From Bacillota bacterium (GTDB taxonomy: Bacteria > Bacillota_E > Sulfobacillia > Sulfobacillales > Sulfobacillaceae), in NCBI GenBank assembly GCA_021802225.1, contig JAKAAS010000169.1:1-5422 (forward strand): a DNA stretch of 5,422 nt. Reading direction: 5' to 3'. Position 1 is the stretch's first letter. Each line of letters opens with the position of its first letter. Position numbers and translations under genes: made by a program. Shown piece after piece: positions 1 through 5,422 of this stretch. The notes beneath the pieces were generated by a model. It worked only from the letters and a program-made list of their open reading frames with translations, was not told where the DNA came from and ran no database searches.

Positions 1-9
1 ACCACACGC

Positions 10-41
10 AGCGGAGGGGCCTAAACTACCTCCCCTCCGCT
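10..41 (+). promoter_or_regulatory. Intercistronic stem-loop upstream of the permease genes
   Basis: A perfect 10-bp stem is visible: AGCGGAGGGG (10-19) pairs with CCCCTCCGCT (32-41) around a 12-nt loop. No T-tract follows on the + strand, so a classical Rho-independent terminator is unlikely. The stem ends just before the ribosome binding site AGGGGG (44-49). In many oligopeptide-type ABC operons a hairpin lies between the substrate-binding protein gene and the permease genes. It stabilises the upstream mRNA or partly attenuates read-through, so that more binding protein than permease is made. That role is inferred here, because the upstream gene is outside the window. Confidence 0.6.
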
Positions 42-56
42 AAAGGGGGAACACCA

Positions 57-1010
57 ATGGGGCGCTATATTATCCAACGAGTGCTGGAGGCCATTCCGCT
101 GTTATTTCTGGTGACAGTGGCAACCTACTTTATCATGAATCTAGCACCTGGCGGCCCGTTAGCCATCTATTTGCACAATCCTCATGTGACACAGTCCCAG
201 TTAGCCATTTTGGCCCGCCAATTGGGGTTGAATCAACCGTGGTATGTACGCTATTTTCGCTGGCTCTGGGCTTTGCTGCACGGGAATTGGGGGTATAGCT
301 ACTTTACCGGTCAGCCAGTGATTCAGTTGATTGGGGAGAGATTGCCCAACACCCTGATCCTTATGTCCGCCGCTTTTACCGTCGCCCTAGCTTTGGGCAT
401 TCCTCTCGGCGTGTACTCCGCGGTACGGCAATACACCCCGTTCGATTACTCTTTCTCGTTTCTCTCCTTTTTTCTATGGGCGATGCCATCGTTCTTCTTC
501 GGCTTGCTGCTCCAAATCATATTTGCCGTCAAACTAGGGTGGCTGCCAGTCGCAGGGATGTATTCCAACTTCGCTCCCCCATCGATTCTGGAGTTGCTGC
601 GCCACTTGATCCTGCCCACCTTGGTTTTGGGTCTGGGCAGTCTGGCTGGGTGGAGCCGATTCATGCGTTCTGGTCTTCTTGAAGTCATCCGGCAGGACTA
701 TATCCGCACCGCCGAGGCCAAAGGCCTTTCGCAGCGCCGTGTCATCTGGAAGCATGCCTTCAAAAATGCCCTGCTGCCGATTGTGACCATCATTGGCATG
801 GATCTCCCGTCTTTCTTCGGGGGAGCGGTCATTACTGAGGAAATCTTCTCATGGCCAGGAATGGGGCGGCTGTTTCTCAGTTCTCTGAATGACCGCGACT
901 ATCCTGTGCAGATGGCGATTCTCGTCATAAGCGCTGCCCTGCTGATTTTCGGCAATCTTCTCGCCGACCTCGCTTATGGATTTCTGGATCCCCGCATCCA
1001 ATACCGTTAA
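57..1010 (+). CDS. ABC transporter permease, DppB/OppB type
   Basis: This is one of two membrane subunits of a binding-protein-dependent ABC importer of the peptide/nickel/opine class. The 317 residues match the usual length of the family. The N-terminus (RYIIQRVLEAIPLLFLVT) is the typical first helix of DppB-like permeases. About six membrane segments are visible, near residues 9-28, 99-121, 133-158, 184-199, 238-258 and 283-308. The cytoplasmic EAA loop, which contacts the ATPase, is at about 218-241 (TAEAKGLSQRRVIWKHAFKNA). Family signatures follow: TEEIFSWPGMGRL (260-272) and the C-terminal DPRIQYR. The ATG start has AGGGGG seven nt upstream. The DppC-type partner begins 14 nt after the stop, so the two are surely co-transcribed. 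The substrate cannot be read from the permease; dipeptides, oligopeptides, nickel or sugars are all possible. Confidence 0.93.
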   Translation: MGRYIIQRVLEAIPLLFLVTVATYFIMNLAPGGPLAIYLHNPHVTQSQLAILARQLGLNQPWYVRYFRWLWALLHGNWGYSYFTGQPVIQLIGERLPNTLILMSAAFTVALALGIPLGVYSAVRQYTPFDYSFSFLSFFLWAMPSFFFGLLLQIIFAVKLGWLPVAGMYSNFAPPSILELLRHLILPTLVLGLGSLAGWSRFMRSGLLEVIRQDYIRTAEAKGLSQRRVIWKHAFKNALLPIVTIIGMDLPSFFGGAVITEEIFSWPGMGRLFLSSLNDRDYPVQMAILVISAALLIFGNLLADLAYGFLDPRIQYR

Positions 1011-1024
1011 ACAAGGAGATTGCC

Positions 1025-1942
1025 ATGGCCATTACTACTCAGATTGCGACTCAAGAGGCCTTTGAAACCCTCCAGGAACCGCGCAGCAGCAGCCATTTCT
1101 GGCGGCGGTTCCGCCATCACCGCCTAGCGATGGTAGGGCTCGGCATTTTGGCCATCATGATCTTGATTTCCCTCTTTGCGCCATTGTTGACATCCTACAG
1201 CCCTACTGCTCCCAATCTTGCCCAGACGCTGCTTCCACCCAGTTCCGCCCATCCTCTCGGAACGGACGACCTGGGCCGCGATGCTCTTTCGCGTTTAATG
1301 TATGGCGGCCGCATTTCCTTTCTTGTCGGATTTGGCTCCACCATCATCGCCACCACCATTGGTGTCATCTGGGGAGCCGTGTCTGCCTATCTCGGCGGCA
1401 TCTATGACCGCCTGATGATGCGATTTGTCGATTTAGTCATGTCTTTTCCCGTTATTTTTCTTTTGCTTATCGTCCTCAACTTCACCGGATCACACGCCTC
1501 AGTTTGGCTGATGGTCCTCTACCTAGGACTTTTTGGGTGGACAGGCCTCTCCCGCATTGTTCGGGCCCAGGTGCTCTCCCTAAAAAATCTCGACTATGTG
1601 GAAGCCTCTCGCGCCCAGGGAGCCGGGCCGCTGCGCATTATTTTTCGCCACATTCTGCCAAGTGCCATGGCCCCTGTGTGGGTATCAGCGACTTTCGGAG
1701 TTGGCAGCGCCATGCTGGCCGAAGCCTCTCTCGACTTCCTAGGGTTCGGTCTGCAGCCGTCTATCCCCTCATGGGGAAATATGCTGGACGCGGCCGAGAA
1801 CTACATCGTGAGCCACCCTGTGCTGATATTAGCTCCAGGCTTTGCGATTACCCTTGCTGTCGTCGCCCTAAATTTTGTTGGAGATGCTCTGAGAGATGCT
1901 TTGGATCCCCGCTCGACTACTGGCATGTCCCGCATCGGTTAA
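1025..1942 (+). CDS. ABC transporter permease, DppC/OppC type
   Basis: This is the second membrane subunit, expected to pair with the preceding DppB-type protein in the cytoplasmic membrane. At 305 residues it has normal family length. A hydrophilic N-terminus of about 24 residues leads into FWRRFRHHRLAMVGLGIL (25-42), the OppC_N-type first helix region. HPLGTDDLGRDALSRLMYGG (76-95) is the hallmark periplasmic-to-membrane motif of DppC proteins. The EAA loop is at about 193-218 (EASRAQGAGPLRIIFRHILP). EASLDFLGFG with PSWG (233-251) and the C-terminal NFVGDALRDALDPR complete the family pattern. The ATG is preceded by AAGGAG (1013-1018) with good spacing. No DppD/DppF-type ATPase gene follows; the next 508 nt contain no intact gene. 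The ATPases must therefore lie upstream or elsewhere. Confidence 0.93.
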   Translation: MAITTQIATQEAFETLQEPRSSSHFWRRFRHHRLAMVGLGILAIMILISLFAPLLTSYSPTAPNLAQTLLPPSSAHPLGTDDLGRDALSRLMYGGRISFLVGFGSTIIATTIGVIWGAVSAYLGGIYDRLMMRFVDLVMSFPVIFLLLIVLNFTGSHASVWLMVLYLGLFGWTGLSRIVRAQVLSLKNLDYVEASRAQGAGPLRIIFRHILPSAMAPVWVSATFGVGSAMLAEASLDFLGFGLQPSIPSWGNMLDAAENYIVSHPVLILAPGFAITLAVVALNFVGDALRDALDPRSTTGMSRIG

Positions 1943-2010
1943 TGCGCTGACACGCCCGTGCTGCATCGGAATCTTCGTGACTAGCGTCTGTATTTTGGAA
2001 CTGGGAGACA

Positions 2011-2043
2011 GTGCGAACAGAAGCGTTCTGTGGTCTGTTGCAC
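2011..2043 (+). terminator. Weak hairpin after the permease pair, possible terminator
   Basis: GTGC-(G)-AACAG (2011-2020) pairs with CTGTT-GCAC (2035-2043), giving nine base pairs with one bulged G. An alternative inner hairpin, ACAGAA/TTCTGT with a GCG loop (2017-2031), competes with it. A T-rich stretch (TTCACCTTGTTTT) follows but is not a clean T-tract. It lies about 70 nt after the stop of the DppC-type gene. It could end that transcript, but the sequence alone makes only a weak case. Confidence 0.25.
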
Positions 2044-2242
2044 TTCACCTTGTTTTCCATGGTGTCGACAGCCAAGCGCGCGTCAATCAGAATCCAGCGT
2101 TTTGCGTTTGCGGCCCTATTCCCGGATAGATATCCAAAGCCTCTGCAGCGACCTGCCAACCTGATCGCTACCTCCCGCCCTGCTTCCTCGAATAGCTGGT
2201 AATCCTGCACCGTTACTCCACCTGCTTGACAATTAGCCGCAT
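2043..2242 (-). pseudogene. Probable decayed transposase N-terminus (ISLre2/UPF0236-like, tentative)
   Basis: The minus strand reads as pieces of one protein spread over two frames. ATG at 2242 gives MRLIVKQVE and then a stop. After a shift, VQDYQLFEEAGREVAIRLAG follows (2210-2151). A second frame gives VAAEALDIY (2152-2126), and the earlier frame resumes with KRWILIDARLAVDTMENKVK (2102-2043). Joined together, these resemble the start of ISLre2-family (UPF0236) transposases: an early 'FEEAG.E.A..LA' helix, then 'LD', then 'KRW.LID.R'. At least three frame changes and the loss of the DDE-type core mean it cannot be active. The family assignment rests on remembered pattern only. A chance open stretch is the alternative. 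Confidence 0.38.
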
Positions 2243-2306
2243 CGTGGGCTGTTCGTTCTCAATGTCTAAAGTACAGACCACAGTGATTTATGATGGCGCC
2301 AAGTGT

Positions 2307-2346
2307 AGACCGCAAAGTCATTGCGGTCTCTCACCGTAATGAGAGA
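2307..2346. repeat. Two overlapping perfect hairpins
   Basis: Hairpin A is AGACCGCAA (2307-2315) with TTGCGGTCT (2321-2329), a 9-bp stem and a 5-nt loop. Hairpin B is TCTCTCA (2327-2333) with TGAGAGA (2340-2346), a 7-bp stem and a 6-nt loop. They share bases 2327-2329, so both cannot form in full at once. On the + strand they sit about 105 nt upstream of the SLC13-type permease gene. On the minus strand they lie just upstream of the transposase remnant and could belong to the end of a decayed insertion sequence. No T-tract follows on either strand. Confidence 0.5.
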
Positions 2347-2360
2347 GACTTAATCCGCAT
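2331..2360 (-). CDS. Possible nine-codon mini-ORF with consensus Shine-Dalgarno
   Basis: On the minus strand, AGGAGGTG (2376-2369) is a near-perfect Shine-Dalgarno sequence. About ten nt after AGGAGG comes ATG (2360), which opens MRIKSLSLR and then a TGA stop. The stop falls inside the overlapping hairpin pair. The reading direction leads towards the transposase remnant. A leader peptide or a chance match are both possible. Nothing else supports expression. Confidence 0.2.
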   Translation of the reverse strand: MRIKSLSLR

Positions 2361-2450
2361 CCTGCAGGCACCTCCTCAGGTCCAGTACGGTATCATAGTG
2401 GAGTGCGCCTTTGAGATAGAACAGGGACAAAAGGGATAAGGAGCGGTTGA

Positions 2451-4235
2451 ATGCAAACGGAGATCGTACTGGGCATCTTTGCAATGGCGATGGTCCTCTT
2501 GGCGTCAAACCGGGTGCGAATCGACCTGATTGGCCTGCTCGTCTTGCTGGGTTTAGGACTCACGGGCGTCGTCCCCACGTCCCGTCTCTTCCTCGGTTTT
2601 TCCTCGGAGGCAGCCATTCTGATTGCGGGCATGCTGGCTTTAGGTGAAGGCCTGGTGGCGTCAGGAGTGACCGATGGCCTCGCCAATTTTGTCAAGCGGA
2701 TTGGCGGGGCCCACGAACGCCGCCTGTCAGTCGTGCTCATGGCCGTGTCAGCCCTGCCCTCCGCCTTCATCAGCGATGTCGGGCTGGTCGGCATGTTTAT
2801 CCCCGTTGTCCGCAGCCTGACCCGCCGTGTGCACATTCCCGCCGCCCGCCTGCTGATGCCTCTGGGCATAGCCGCGACCTTCGGGGGACTGCTCACAATG
2901 GTGGGGAGCGCGGGAAACATTGTGGGCAACCAAGCTCTAGCCAGTGCGGGCTACCGCCCGCTAGGCATCTTTGCCATCACCCCCATCGGTTTCGTGCTCC
3001 TGCTCGTCGGGGTAGTTTTTATGACCACGGTGGGACGGTTCTTGCTGCCCAAGGCTCCTCCACCCGGATCCCTCGCCTTGGAGGAGGACAGCGGGCACCT
3101 GCGGCAGTATGTGTCTGAGTTGAAGGTTTTGCCCGGTTCGCCGCTGGCTGGCCAACCCTTAGCGAGCGTCCGCTTCTTCTCGGACAACAGCATCACCATC
3201 TTGCGGCAAGTCCGGAACGGTCAGGTCACCAAGGTATCGGGTCAGACGAACCTGGAGGCAGGAGACATCCTATTGGTGCTGGGAGATGTCGAGCAGATTC
3301 TTGGCGCCGACAAAACCAAATGGGGACTGGAATTGGCTGGGGACCCCACCACCCTCTCGTCGAATGCGGAGCATACGGACGTCGTCGAACTGTTGCTCGG
3401 CCACCGCGCCCCCTGGATTGGCCAAACCATCCTGGGTCTCAATCTTCGCCAACGGCAAGGGATCAGCGTCCTCGGACTATACCGCGACGGGCAGTTGACC
3501 ATGCAGCGCTTAGCGACAGTGCGGATGCGCACCGGAGATATTCTCTTGGTTCAAGGAGCCCCCGAAAGTTTAGCCGCCCTGCAGGCTCAGCACGGGCTGA
3601 TTGCTTTGAACGCCCCGACAGCGCGCCAATCCGTGCCGGCCTACAGATTGTGGCTGGCGCCGTCAATTTTGTTGGGAAGCTTGCTGCTGGCCGCATTTGG
3701 CGTGATCGACATCAGAGTCGCCATAGTACTGGGAATTGCACTGATGGCGGGCACCGGAATTCTCTCTCTGTCAAACGCCTACCGCGCTGTGGAATGGCGC
3801 ATCGTCGTATTTGTCGCAGGCATGATCCCTCTAGGATCAGCCCTCATCAGCACAGGAATCACCCGGCGCATTGTGCACGTCCTCAGCGCGTGGAACGACC
3901 CTACAGCCCATCCCGTGCTGATGATCGCCTTCCTGTTTGTGCTGGCAGCGGTACTGACACAAGTCCTGTCCAACATCGCTACGGTATTGGTCATGGGCCC
4001 TGTGGCCGCCGAGTTGGCTACCGCGCTGCACGTGATGCCCGACCCGTTCGTCATGGCGGTGATTGTTGCCGTCTCCGTGTCGCCTCTCACCCCTTTGGCG
4101 AATAAGGTCGATCTGCTCATTATGGGGCCCGGCGGGTTTCGCTACAACGATTTTCTGCGTCTGGGCGTTCCCCTCACGGTGCTGATGGGTGCGGTGACGA
4201 CGCTGCTGATTCCCCAATTTTTCCCTCTTCACTGA
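2451..4235 (+). CDS. SLC13-family (ArsB/NhaD clan) anion permease with two RCK_C domains
   Basis: This is a 594-residue inner-membrane transporter. The N-terminal membrane half covers about residues 1-198, and hydrophilic RCK_C (TrkA-C) domains lie at about 219-285 and 306-375; both end in the typical GDILLV. The C-terminal membrane half covers about 400-590. The order matches the YfbS/SAC1-like branch of the SLC13 (DASS) family, whose members move sulfate, dicarboxylates or other anions, usually with Na+. Supporting motifs are LPSAFIS (102-108), EWRIVVFVAGMIPLGSAL (448-465) and GPGGFRYNDFLRLG (559-572). The usual signature residues are altered: SDV at 108-110 for SNT, GSAGN at 152-156 for GTSTN, SNI at 507-509, and KVD at 552-554 for a QTN-type loop. 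The ATG start has AAGGAG (2438-2443) seven nt upstream. It appears monocistronic. Substrate and coupling ion cannot be stated. Confidence 0.88.
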   Translation: MQTEIVLGIFAMAMVLLASNRVRIDLIGLLVLLGLGLTGVVPTSRLFLGFSSEAAILIAGMLALGEGLVASGVTDGLANFVKRIGGAHERRLSVVLMAVSALPSAFISDVGLVGMFIPVVRSLTRRVHIPAARLLMPLGIAATFGGLLTMVGSAGNIVGNQALASAGYRPLGIFAITPIGFVLLLVGVVFMTTVGRFLLPKAPPPGSLALEEDSGHLRQYVSELKVLPGSPLAGQPLASVRFFSDNSITILRQVRNGQVTKVSGQTNLEAGDILLVLGDVEQILGADKTKWGLELAGDPTTLSSNAEHTDVVELLLGHRAPWIGQTILGLNLRQRQGISVLGLYRDGQLTMQRLATVRMRTGDILLVQGAPESLAALQAQHGLIALNAPTARQSVPAYRLWLAPSILLGSLLLAAFGVIDIRVAIVLGIALMAGTGILSLSNAYRAVEWRIVVFVAGMIPLGSALISTGITRRIVHVLSAWNDPTAHPVLMIAFLFVLAAVLTQVLSNIATVLVMGPVAAELATALHVMPDPFVMAVIVAVSVSPLTPLANKVDLLIMGPGGFRYNDFLRLGVPLTVLMGAVTTLLIPQFFPLH

Positions 4236-4405
4236 GGCGGACCGAGGCAGCGGCCATCAAGGTGCAACCAGATGCTCCGGATGGGAGAACATCCGTCCCA
4301 CAGGATCCCGTAGTTGCGGCATTCGCCTGCAACCCCCCACGTATTCACGCGCGGCCGGCATTCTTCAATCCCCGGTTTCGCGTAGCGGGCATGGGCCTTC
4401 CCGCG
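4236..4405. other. Intergenic stretch without a supported gene
   Basis: Open frames here on both strands lack ribosome binding sites and recognisable motifs. A 6-bp hairpin, CGGATG (4278-4283) with CATCCG (4290-4295) around a GGAGAA loop, lies about 40 nt after the permease stop. It has no T-tract, so it is not a convincing terminator. GCGGG/CCCGC (4385-4404) forms another small stem. Confidence 0.5.
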
Positions 4406-4466
4406 GACATTTCCAAGATGGCCCATGAGACCGGCAGTCGCTCCCATGGGCCATCTTGGAAATGTC
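4406..4466. repeat. Perfect 22-bp inverted repeat with 17-nt spacer
   Basis: Bases 4406-4427 are exactly the reverse complement of 4445-4466. The arms begin GACATTTCCAAG and end CTTGGAAATGTC. A 17-nt spacer (4428-4444) separates them and could pair a little further after a mismatch. Neither side carries a T-tract, so it is not a standard intrinsic terminator, though it could block 3' exonucleases downstream of the permease gene. Other possibilities are a small palindromic mobile repeat (MITE- or REP-like) or a protein-binding site. A third partial copy, CATGGGCC, occurs at 4390-4397. Confidence 0.85.
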
Positions 4467-4612
4467 ACCCCACCCGTCTGCACACGAGATGCGGACAGCC
4501 TCCTATTTGCCTTGTCGCGGGAACTTTTGGTTGGCCTCCCCGCAACTATAGCGCCAAGAAGTGAGCGGTGAAAAGTGGGCTACATCAGCTACCCATCCCC
4601 CATCGCCAACTA

Positions 4613-4621
4613 TGATATAAT
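4613..4621 (+). promoter_or_regulatory. Extended -10 promoter for the hemerythrin-GGDEF gene
   Basis: TGATATAAT is a perfect extended -10 element: TG, one base, then TATAAT (4616-4621). It stands in an AT-rich stretch that contrasts with the GC-rich surroundings. No good -35 hexamer lies 16-18 nt upstream, which extended -10 promoters can do without. Transcription would start near 4628 and leave a leader of about 148 nt before the ATG at 4776. The assignment assumes a vegetative sigma-70/SigA-type factor. Confidence 0.5.
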
Positions 4622-4743
4622 TTTCGATAATAAAAGAAAGAATTACCATCAGATGTGTCACCGGATTTTTCTTATTCTGATCGTGGTCTTCTGAGGTGTT
4701 GCGGAAATCTTTCATGACTGCCAGGAAAAATGAGGGATAGGCC

Positions 4744-4779
4744 ATGCATATCAGGACGATTTCGGGGCGAACAACATGA
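4744..4779 (+). CDS. Possible 11-codon leader ORF overlapping the next start
   Basis: ATG at 4744 opens MHIRTISGRTT. Its TGA stop (4777-4779) overlaps the ATG of the hemerythrin-GGDEF gene as ATGA. A GAGGG Shine-Dalgarno-like stretch (4732-4736) lies seven nt upstream of this ATG. The main gene has only a weak GGGG (4764-4767) of its own. Translational coupling through the overlap would explain that weakness. The ORF is too short for coding statistics, so this is an inference from spacing. Confidence 0.35.
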   Translation: MHIRTISGRTT

Positions 4780-5422
4780 CAGACATTCTCCTTGGATGGA
4801 ACGATGCCATCCGCACAGGAATTGAACCTGTCGATATACAACACCAGCGTCTGTTTGACATTTTTAATGCCCTGTACCGGACTCGTGATCAGAATGCCGA
4901 AGCCAGTGAAGTTCAGGGCCTTCTCCAAGAACTGTCAGACTATACGATCTATCATTTTCGCACTGAAGTGCACCTGATGCACCAATGGCCCGTCAATGCC
5001 GCTCACAAGCAAACCCATCTCCGGGCCCACCGCGAATTTCGGCGCTATGTGCACCAAGCAGTGTCTTGGGCCTCTGCTGACCCCGCTCCGGTGATCGATG
5101 CACTGCTGCCTTTTCTCGCCCAGTGGATCTTGTATCACATTATGGGTATGGATGCCGATTTAGCTCGCGAAATTGTCGCACTCCAGCCCGGTTCGTCTCC
5201 CGTTCTGCCTGCCCGTTCCCATGGTCCGCAGTATAGTCAATTATTTGGCGTCATTACTGCGTTAAACAGCCAATTAGCGCAACGAGCATTTGCGGTGCTC
5301 GCCGAAAAACGGCAGTGGGAACGCCAAGCCCTGCGTGACACATTAACTGGATTGCCCAATCGCTTAGCCCTGCAGCAGTACCTGACACAAGCCACGGCCC
5401 GGGAGATGACGGACTCCGCTTA
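4776..5422 (+). CDS. Bacteriohemerythrin-GGDEF protein, probable oxygen-responsive diguanylate cyclase (3' partial)
   Basis: 215 complete codons are visible before the window edge. Residues 1-135 form a bacteriohemerythrin domain, which binds O2 at a di-iron centre. All seven expected ligands are present: H23 (VDIQHQRLF), H60 and E64 (YHFRTE), H77 and H81 (HKQTH), H121 and D126 (HIMGMD). A proline-containing linker (137-150) leads to a probable signalling helix (153-187). RDTLTGLPNR (187-196) is the canonical start of a GGDEF domain, which makes cyclic di-GMP from two GTP. The GGDEF active site itself lies beyond the window, so catalysis cannot be confirmed. No signal peptide or membrane segment is seen, so the protein is probably cytoplasmic. 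No in-frame alternative start exists upstream before the TGA at 4731. Hemerythrin-GGDEF fusions are known, for example Vibrio cholerae Bhr-DGC, whose activity depends on the di-iron state. Confidence 0.92.
   Translation, partial: MTDILLGWNDAIRTGIEPVDIQHQRLFDIFNALYRTRDQNAEASEVQGLLQELSDYTIYHFRTEVHLMHQWPVNAAHKQTHLRAHREFRRYVHQAVSWASADPAPVIDALLPFLAQWILYHIMGMDADLAREIVALQPGSSPVLPARSHGPQYSQLFGVITALNSQLAQRAFAVLAEKRQWERQALRDTLTGLPNRLALQQYLTQATAREMTDSA

Noticed and set aside
2226..2254. TTGACA at 2226-2231 as a -35 element
   Set aside because: At 17 nt spacing the following hexamer is CTGTTC, nothing like TATAAT, and the site lies within the probable transposase remnant.
2391..2396. TATCAT as a -10 element for the SLC13-type gene
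   Set aside because: No -35-like hexamer or extended TG is in place. A promoter is expected nearby, but I cannot place it.
2393..2929. 178-codon minus-strand frame antisense to the SLC13-type gene start
   Set aside because: Its composition is that of an antisense shadow (many Arg, Pro, Thr, Ser), with no domain and a better gene on the other strand.
3320..4105. 261-codon + strand frame inside the SLC13-type gene
   Set aside because: It is an out-of-frame reading of the permease gene. The product is rich in Arg, Pro and His and has none of the membrane segments of the real frame.
4406..4466. The 22-bp inverted repeat as a Rho-independent terminator
   Set aside because: No T-tract follows on either strand, and it lies about 170 nt after the permease stop.
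4262..4564. 100-codon + strand frame with a GTG start
   Set aside because: It runs through the 22-bp palindrome, has no convincing ribosome binding site, and its product has no family-like pattern.
4622..4775. c-di-GMP (GEMM) riboswitch in the leader of the GGDEF gene
   Set aside because: I could not find the conserved GEMM-I core segments by eye in this leader. A covariance-model search would settle it.
4503..4928. 141-codon open frame on the minus strand
   Set aside because: Its first half is antisense to the N-terminus of the clear hemerythrin domain. The rest is non-coding AT-rich DNA and the promoter region, with no recognisable motif.
1..5422. tRNA, rRNA or CRISPR array
   Set aside because: No cloverleaf with a CCA-type end, no rRNA signature, and no regularly spaced direct repeats were seen.

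Overview
The window comes from a bacterium of moderately high GC with strong AGGAG-type ribosome binding sites. Gene content and protein style suggest a Gram-positive (Firmicutes-like) organism, perhaps a Sulfobacillus-type acidophile. That is a guess from style, not a database match. All three full-length genes and the partial one lie on the + strand.

Layout: (1) Positions 1-1942 hold the end of an upstream intergenic hairpin followed by two adjacent ABC-transporter permease genes of the DppB/DppC (OppB/OppC) type, 14 nt apart. The substrate-binding protein probably lies upstream, outside the window. No ATPase genes follow. (2) Positions 1943-2450 have no intact gene. They contain a weak hairpin, a probable decayed minus-strand transposase N-terminus (ISLre2/UPF0236-like, tentative), two overlapping perfect hairpins, and a nine-codon minus-strand mini-ORF behind a consensus Shine-Dalgarno. 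(3) Positions 2451-4235 encode a 594-residue SLC13/ArsB-NhaD-type anion permease with two central RCK_C (TrkA-C) domains. Several family signature residues are replaced. (4) Positions 4236-4775 are non-coding. They contain a perfect 22-bp inverted repeat, then an AT-rich stretch with an extended -10 promoter, then a possible 11-codon leader ORF whose stop overlaps the next start codon. (5) Positions 4776-5422 begin a bacteriohemerythrin-GGDEF fusion, cut by the window edge. It is probably an oxygen- or redox-responsive diguanylate cyclase.

The genes form separate units: a peptide/nickel-type importer core, a stand-alone anion transporter and a c-di-GMP signalling enzyme. I see no evidence that they form one pathway. 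The most interesting points are the altered SNT/TN motifs of the SLC13 protein, the hemerythrin-GGDEF architecture with its possible translationally coupled leader, and the long perfect palindrome between the last two genes.
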